Part shown: positions 1 to 3,504 of the stretch, in pieces | Numbering within the stretch: position 1 is the stretch's first letter | Layout of the letters: every line of letters starts with the position of its first letter | DNA from: Gammaproteobacteria bacterium | Lineage (GTDB): Bacteria > Pseudomonadota > Gammaproteobacteria > Granulosicoccales > Granulosicoccaceae | Direction of reading: 5' to 3' | Length of the DNA: 5,549 nt | Assembly: GCA_003511825.1 (NCBI GenBank) | Contig: DOIU01000481.1 | Location: 535 to 6,083, forward strand | Made by a program: the position numbers and the translations under genes | The notes under the pieces: model-generated | Database searches by the model: none | Told to the model about the DNA's origin: nothing | What the model saw: the letters and a program-made list of their open reading frames with translations, nothing else

Positions 1-1
1 A

Positions 2-271
2 GTCTATGGCAGTGACGAGATCAGCTGCTACACGTCGTCGTTCACACCAATGTACAGCGTGTTTGGCCACCAGCCCTCCCAGACGGCGCTCAAGCTGATT
101 GTTGCTGGTGAGGAAGAGACAGTGGTGGGTTGTCACGTGATTGGCATCGGCGCGGATGAAATGCTGCAAGGATTTGCCGTGGCTATCCGGATGGGGGCCA
201 CCAAGCGAGACTTCGATGACACGGTGGCGATTCACCCCAGCAGTGCCGAAGAGTTGGTCACGATGACGTGA
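2..271 (+). CDS. gorA: Glutathione-disulfide reductase, C-terminal fragment (5' end outside window)
   Basis: This is the last 89 residues of an NADPH- and FAD-dependent cytosolic enzyme that reduces glutathione disulfide to glutathione. The fragment lies in the dimerisation domain. It contains the family's FTPMY segment (fragment residues 14-18), the stretch VIGIGADEMLQGFAVAIRMGA (46-66, shown in part), and the C-terminal signature AIHPSSAEE (76-84). In that signature His78 and Glu83 have the spacing of the E. coli catalytic pair His439/Glu444, where the histidine comes from the partner subunit. The tail ELVTM matches the EFVTM-like end of classical Gor proteins, so the C-terminus is complete. 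The FAD- and NADPH-binding domains and the redox CxxxxC lie upstream and cannot be seen. A related pyridine nucleotide-disulfide oxidoreductase is possible, but the C-terminal signature favours glutathione reductase. It has no evident functional link to the pilus genes. Confidence 0.93.
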   Translation, partial: VYGSDEISCYTSSFTPMYSVFGHQPSQTALKLIVAGEEETVVGCHVIGIGADEMLQGFAVAIRMGATKRDFDDTVAIHPSSAEELVTMT

Positions 272-307
272 TCACCGGGCAAGGGGATGAAATTATGGCA
301 ACTGTGA

Positions 308-323
308 TGTGATCCGGCTCACG
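308..323 (+). promoter_or_regulatory. CRP/Vfr-like binding site
   Basis: The sequence TGTGATCCGGCTCACG matches the CRP-family consensus TGTGA-N6-TCACA at nine of ten conserved positions and has a symmetric GTGA/TCAC core around CCGG. It lies 37 bases downstream of the gorA stop codon and 60 bases before the start of the unknown gene at 383. Its centre is about 36.5 bases before a transcription start predicted from the CATAAT hexamer at 340-345. This is near, but not exactly at, the usual class II CRP spacing of 41.5. Recognition is by eye only, and a site of this quality could arise by chance. Confidence 0.42.
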
Positions 324-339
324 ATTGGCGTGCCTGTGT

Positions 340-345
340 CATAAT
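340..345 (+). promoter_or_regulatory. Possible -10 element before the unknown gene
   Basis: CATAAT matches the sigma-70 -10 consensus TATAAT at five of six positions and lies 37 bases before the ATG at 383. No good -35 hexamer lies 16-18 bases upstream: TTGGCG at 325-330 is only 9 bases away. If it is a promoter, it would probably need an activator such as the CRP-like protein predicted to bind at 308-323. Confidence 0.28.
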
Positions 346-382
346 CCGCCGCCAGAGCACGCCCCAGGACAGCAACTGCGCC

Positions 383-967
383 ATGTCTTCGACCCCAAAT
401 GACCATTTGGCCCCAGAGGCCCACAAGCTGCAGATCTATAAAAAGCTCTCGGTGTGTGCTGAGTTTCTGGGCGCGCTCAAGCCTGACCTGCGCGAAGAGG
501 AGATCCGCGCATCGGTCGCGGAGCCGGGTGAAGTGGTGTTTCGCGATGCCCGCCTGATTGTGAAGGATTTGCGCTTGGCGAGCCATTATTCGCCAAGGAT
601 CGCCATGACGTCGCTGAATCAACACATCATGCGCCGATCAGTCGCCGATCTGGCGGATGAATATGCGGTCGTGGAACTCACCATGGATGAGCTGGTGGGG
701 AACGTCGGACGCAAGCTCGATGCGCTCACGCGCCAGCATCCGGTATCACGTCGGCGCAACCAAGATCTGTTGCTGCGCGTCGAATTGCGCAATTGCCGCT
801 TGCTCAGCTTAGGGCCTCAGCTGCAACTCACCGTCTTTGAAGCCATGGGTTGGCGCAGTATCTCCATGGTGGTTGATCGACTCGCTGTCATCCTCTACGC
901 GGGTGATCGCGCACCCTCATGGCTGCGCCAGCACCAGGGGCGTCGCTTCGCCACCCCCCATGCGTGA
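383..967 (+). CDS. Uncharacterised 194-residue cytosolic protein
   Basis: I do not recognise this family. The frame is open for 194 codons between gorA and the minor pilin operon, on the same strand as both. The ATG at 383 is preceded by AGGA at 366-369, a somewhat distant Shine-Dalgarno-like sequence. There is no signal peptide, no membrane segment and no clear catalytic motif. Residues 12-45 look helical and charged (KLQIYKKLSVCAEFLGALKP, then an acidic REEE). Residues 95-115 also look helical. The C-terminal half is rich in arginine and leucine, with SRRRNQ at 122-127, alternating hydrophobic stretches at 129-153 that suggest beta strands, and a basic tail. A regulatory or nucleic-acid/nucleotide-binding role is conceivable, but nothing here proves it. 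The 178-base gap before fimT argues against simple membership of the pilus operon. The overlapping minus-strand frame at 293-625 is taken as a shadow because it would run over the putative promoter. Confidence 0.68.
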   Translation: MSSTPNDHLAPEAHKLQIYKKLSVCAEFLGALKPDLREEEIRASVAEPGEVVFRDARLIVKDLRLASHYSPRIAMTSLNQHIMRRSVADLADEYAVVELTMDELVGNVGRKLDALTRQHPVSRRRNQDLLLRVELRNCRLLSLGPQLQLTVFEAMGWRSISMVVDRLAVILYAGDRAPSWLRQHQGRRFATPHA

Positions 968-1145
968 TGAACGTAAGCTGATTCGCCTGTTTTCATAGCC
1001 TAGTCGCACCGCTCTCTGGGCGTCTCCACTAAAGAATTCCTGCTTCTGGGTCGCCATAAGCCCAATAGGCACACACGACTTCGGGTTAAAGCCCGTGCTT
1101 CTTGGTACGCGTGCGTGGGACGTTTAACCCTAACCTTTTGGACCA
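968..1145 (+). other. Intergenic leader of the minor pilin operon
   Basis: This is the largest gap in the window, 178 bases between the unknown gene and fimT, and the natural place for the operon promoter. I found no convincing sigma-70 pair and no sigma-54 GG-N10-GC element. I also found no sequence close to the AlgR box known from the Pseudomonas fimU operon. Apart from the inverted repeat at 1083-1130 nothing is clearly recognisable. The sequence just before the fimT ATG (TTTTGGACCA) has no good Shine-Dalgarno match. Confidence 0.5.
1083..1130 (+). repeat. Long imperfect inverted repeat in the fimT leader
   Basis: GGGTTAAA at 1083-1090 is the exact reverse complement of TTTAACCC at 1123-1130. 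Inside it, CCCGTGC (1092-1098) can pair with GCGTGGG (1113-1119) through five Watson-Crick and two G-T pairs. The result is a 15-pair stem with a small 1-by-3 internal loop and a 14-base terminal loop. It ends 15 bases before the fimT start codon. No T-run follows, so it does not look like an intrinsic terminator. A shorter alternative, CGGG (1082-1085) with CCCG (1092-1095), is mutually exclusive with it. Possible roles are a regulatory leader RNA or an operator; neither is shown. Confidence 0.5.
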
Positions 1146-1682
1146 ATGCAGAGAATGCGGGCGCACTTGGACGATGTATCCGGATTTACGCTAATTGAAT
1201 TACTGGTGGTGGTGGCCATCGCTGGCATCATTGCCAGTATGGCGGCGCCGTCGTTCACCAGCATGATTCAAGGCAGCGCTGTTTCTGCGGCGACCAACGA
1301 TCTGTTTTCAAGCATTCGTCTGGCGCGATCTGAAGCCGTCAAGCGTGGTTCTCGCACCAGTGTTTGCAAAAGTAGTTCAAGCATGAGCGCATCGCCCGCC
1401 TGTGATGCTGGTGCGAGCTGGCAAGATGGCTGGGTGGTGTACAACGACGCCAATGAGAATGGTGTCATTGACAGTGAGGATGTTGTCTTGGTGCACGAGC
1501 CCCTCAAATTTGGTTTTGCGGTAGCACCCGATGCCATATTTGCAGATTTTGTGTCGTTCAATGCAGTTGGTGCCAGTACGACGAATGCCAATGGCTTTGC
1601 CAGCGGATCGATCGTGATGCGCTACGGTGATGATGAAAAGGAAATTTCAATCATGTCTAACGGCCGTGTTCGTATTGAATAG
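1146..1682 (+). CDS. fimT: GspH/FimT-family type IV minor pilin (FimT/FimU)
   Basis: This 178-residue minor pilin starts with a class III leader. The prepilin peptidase PilD should cut after Gly13, leaving Phe14 at +1 (to be N-methylated) and Glu18 at +5. Residues 14-36 form the hydrophobic N-terminal helix. The GspH/FimT signatures follow: LARSEAVKRG at 59-68, two cysteines (74 and 86), and GWVVYNDANENGVID at 95-109. It ends in NGRVRIE, which contains a GRxR motif at 173-176. First place before pilV matches fimU of the Pseudomonas operon, where FimU links the major pilin to the tip complex. The GRxR motif is instead noted for FimT proteins that bind DNA during transformation, so the name could be either. 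The ATG at 1155 (Met4) is an alternative start, and neither has a strong ribosome binding site. The pilV start lies 12 bases downstream. Confidence 0.9.
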   Translation: MQRMRAHLDDVSGFTLIELLVVVAIAGIIASMAAPSFTSMIQGSAVSAATNDLFSSIRLARSEAVKRGSRTSVCKSSSSMSASPACDAGASWQDGWVVYNDANENGVIDSEDVVLVHEPLKFGFAVAPDAIFADFVSFNAVGASTTNANGFASGSIVMRYGDDEKEISIMSNGRVRIE

Positions 1683-1694
1683 CGTTGTCAGCGC

Positions 1695-2261
1695 ATGATG
1701 AATCAACTGTCCACCACTAAAAACATGCGAGGTATCGGCATCCTGGAGGTGCTGATCGCGTTGGTGGTGGTGTCTATTGGCGTACTTGGCCTCGCGGGGA
1801 CGCAGCTGAACGTGATGCGGGTGGCTAAGGGCTCAAACAACCGCTCTCAGGCCGTGCTCTATGCGCAAACCATCATTGAGCAGATGCGGGCCAATCCTGC
1901 TGCCGTTGCGGGCATGACCTACGAGGGTTTAGACAGCACCGCCTTGGATTGCTCGGCGCTGCCAAACCCCTACTGCAACGCTTATCCTTCAGGGCCGACG
2001 ACCACGCCTGTGTGCTCTACCCAGATTGAAAAGACCCAGAACAGCTTCTATTCGGTGGCTTGTGGTCAATGGGATGGTGCAGATGCTGTCAACGGCATCG
2101 CTGACAATCTGCCCAACGGTGCGATTACGGTGCAGTGTGATGATGCACCGTGCACCGACACTTCCTCTTACACCATCAGCGTGACCTGGTCTGAGACCGA
2201 AGTAACCGATGGCGCAGATGTTGAGGCGACCAAGCAGGTGACGATGCGGGTGTTGCCATGA
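1695..2261 (+). CDS. pilV: Type IV pilus minor pilin PilV
   Basis: This 188-residue protein is one of the four minor pilins that prime pilus assembly at the inner membrane and sit under PilY1 at the tip. The leader ends at Gly13 and Glu18 is at +5 in GIGILEVLIAL, with a hydrophobic helix at 14-36. The +1 residue would be Ile14 rather than the usual Phe or Met. Conserved PilV features follow: SQAVLYAQTIIEQMRANP at 51-68, with the MRAN motif, and a C-terminal CDDAPC (148-153) followed by YTISVTW (159-165). Six cysteines (86, 94, 107, 123, 148, 153) would allow up to three disulfides in the periplasm. The gene begins with ATGATG, so Met1 or Met2 could be used. There is no clear Shine-Dalgarno sequence, and translation may be coupled to fimT. 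Its stop overlaps the pilW start by 4 bases. Confidence 0.93.
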   Translation: MMNQLSTTKNMRGIGILEVLIALVVVSIGVLGLAGTQLNVMRVAKGSNNRSQAVLYAQTIIEQMRANPAAVAGMTYEGLDSTALDCSALPNPYCNAYPSGPTTTPVCSTQIEKTQNSFYSVACGQWDGADAVNGIADNLPNGAITVQCDDAPCTDTSSYTISVTWSETEVTDGADVEATKQVTMRVLP

Positions 2262-2953
2262 GCGGCTCACAGCGCCAGCGTGGTATGTCACTGATTGAGC
2301 TGATGATCGCCATGGTGATCGGGCTCATCATTATCGCGGGTGTGATCAACATCTTTATAGCCAGCCGGCAGTCAACGCGTTTTGCCGATGGCTTGCGCGA
2401 TATGCAAGACAACGGTCGCCAGGTCGTGCATGTATTGCAAGACGCGATACTGCATGCGGGTATGTCGACCGGTGACGGTCTCTTACCCGTCAATCTCGCC
2501 AACAGCAGTCCCATCCAGTTGACGTTGCGTGTTCAGGCGGCGACCGACTGTACCGGTGCGGATACCGCTGCGGCATCCGAACCCGGCATCGCACAAAACA
2601 CCTTCTTTCATGACCCGGTTGAAGACCAGATATTGTGTATCGGTGACACGGGTGCGGCGGCGATGCCTGTTGCCGACAATATCCAGGATTTGCGGTTTTT
2701 ATACGGCCTAGATGAAGACTTCGACCCTGACAATCGCAATGGCATTGAGCGCTACGTGCAGTATGCCGAGGTCGCTGATCCTTATGAAATCGCGGGCATC
2801 AAATTTGCTGTGCTAGTCACGACCGATGGACCGGTAAAAGATGTGGCAACCAACAAAACCTACGTGGTGTTGGATAACACAATCACCGAAAACGACCAGA
2901 TTGGCAGGCAGGTGTTCCATTCCACCGCCATAATCAGAAACAAACGCGAATGA
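2258..2953 (+). CDS. pilW: Type IV pilus minor pilin PilW
   Basis: This 231-residue minor pilin acts with PilV, PilX and FimU as part of the pilus initiation and tip complex. The short leader MSGSQRQRG is cut after Gly9, giving Met10 at +1 and Glu14 at +5 in GMSLIELMIAMV. The hydrophobic helix covers about 10-34. PilW features are FADGLRDMQDNGR (42-54), which is close to the family's helical region, and NIQDLRFLYGLDEDFD (141-156), which resembles the usual YGxD segment. The tail QVFHSTAIIRNK (218-229) resembles the family's Tv-lRN ending. Cysteines 98 and 127 may form a disulfide. It is shorter than many PilW proteins, which are often 270 residues or more, but both ends are present, so it appears compact rather than broken. 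The start overlaps the pilV stop (ATGA), and its own stop overlaps the pilX start in the same way, suggesting translational coupling. Confidence 0.92.
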   Translation: MSGSQRQRGMSLIELMIAMVIGLIIIAGVINIFIASRQSTRFADGLRDMQDNGRQVVHVLQDAILHAGMSTGDGLLPVNLANSSPIQLTLRVQAATDCTGADTAAASEPGIAQNTFFHDPVEDQILCIGDTGAAAMPVADNIQDLRFLYGLDEDFDPDNRNGIERYVQYAEVADPYEIAGIKFAVLVTTDGPVKDVATNKTYVVLDNTITENDQIGRQVFHSTAIIRNKRE

Positions 2954-3459
2954 TGGTAGCGATAAGGACACAGAGACAAAACGGATCTGCATTGTTGATC
3001 AGCTTATTGTTGTTGGTCCTTATTGCAGTGGTCGGTTTATCCGCGTTGTCTGATACGGCCACCAATGAAATCATTGCGGCGAATATGCAGCAGAAGTCGA
3101 TTGGCTTCCAGGCGGCAGAGTCGTCCATTCGCAGTATTGAAGATTGGCAAACGCTGGCGACCAATCTGCCGGCAACGCCCATTAACGACCCGCCCCCTGT
3201 CTCCTTTGAGCGCAACGATGCATTTGATCAGCCCAAGGTGGACGTCACCGCACGGGCTGAGTTTCAGTATTGCGGTGAACGTATGCCGATTGGTGCGAGC
3301 CTCTCCGCGAGTGAGGGTGTGGGTGTGGTCAAGTTCATGGATCAGATTTTTGAGATCCGTGGCGAAGCGACCATCAATAATACACGTGTGCGCAGCGAAC
3401 ATCGCGTGCGCGTCAGTAAACAACATTTCGAAACGAATAGAACCGGTAACTGTCCCTAA
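2950..3459 (+). CDS. pilX: Type IV pilus minor pilin PilX (PilX_N family)
   Basis: This 169-residue protein is assigned to PilX by its place between pilW and pilY1 and by its N-terminus. Gly12 precedes a hydrophobic segment SALLISLLLLVLIAVVGLSAL (13-33, shown whole would exceed the limit by little), followed by NEIIAANMQQKSIGFQAAES (39-58), the characteristic PilX AxQAAE-type region. The residue at +5 after Gly12 is Ile17, not glutamate. PilX_N proteins and the analogous GspK pseudopilin often lack this Glu, which fits a position at the very top of the pilus. Two cysteines (108 and 168) could form a disulfide closing the C-terminal domain. The gene begins ATGATG: the first ATG overlaps the pilW stop by 4 bases, and the second shares only the final base of that TGA. 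No Shine-Dalgarno sequence is evident. The 150-codon open frame at 3023-3475 is an out-of-frame shadow. Confidence 0.9.
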   Translation: MMVAIRTQRQNGSALLISLLLLVLIAVVGLSALSDTATNEIIAANMQQKSIGFQAAESSIRSIEDWQTLATNLPATPINDPPPVSFERNDAFDQPKVDVTARAEFQYCGERMPIGASLSASEGVGVVKFMDQIFEIRGEATINNTRVRSEHRVRVSKQHFETNRTGNCP

Positions 3460-3472
3460 ATACGCCGGTTCT
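3439..3472 (+). repeat. Inverted repeat around the pilX stop codon
   Basis: AGAACCGG at 3439-3446 is the exact reverse complement of CCGGTTCT at 3465-3472. A further T-G pair can form on the inside (3447 with 3464). The 18-base spacer contains the pilX TAA at 3457-3459. The stem ends 32 bases before the pilY1 ATG. No T-run follows, so a true intrinsic terminator is unlikely. It could tune the relative level of PilY1 by partial termination, RNA processing or ribosome effects. Confidence 0.45.
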
Positions 3473-3490
3473 TAGATGTAAACGACGAAA

Positions 3491-3496
3491 GTCAGG
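3491..3496 (+). promoter_or_regulatory. Probable ribosome binding site of pilY1
   Basis: GTCAGG ends 8 bases before the ATG at 3505. It is only a partial Shine-Dalgarno match (AGG core), but it is the best placed one in the operon. It supports the start that gives a complete signal peptide. pilY1 does not overlap its upstream neighbour, so it needs its own initiation site. Confidence 0.4.
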
Positions 3497-3504
3497 TTAT
3501 ACCG

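Noticed and set aside
268..275. 8-base palindrome GTGATCAC over the gorA stop codon
   Set aside because: It has no loop and no T-run, so it cannot act as an intrinsic terminator, and a palindrome of this size is expected by chance.
293..625. 110-codon minus-strand open frame over the start of the unknown gene
   Set aside because: It overlaps the better supported + strand gene and its putative promoter, has no plausible regulatory context, and its composition is that of a reverse-strand shadow.
1076..1100. tRNA-like or riboswitch-like appearance of the segment around GGGTTAAAGCCC
   Set aside because: There is no cloverleaf, no T-loop GTTCGA sequence, no acceptor stem, and no match I can make to the conserved core of the c-di-GMP riboswitch.
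1101..1120. Possible sigma-54 promoter around TTGGTACG
   Set aside because: The -24 half is tolerable, but there is no GC at the required 10-base distance after GG, so the essential -12 element is missing.
3037..3426. 129-codon minus-strand open frame opposite pilX
   Set aside because: It lies wholly within a confident gene and shows no domain or leader; it is a shadow of pilX codons.
3023..3475. 150-codon open frame on the + strand inside pilX
   Set aside because: It is out of frame with pilX, rich in Arg and Ser, has no ribosome binding site or recognisable motif, and pilX in the other frame is a clear family member.
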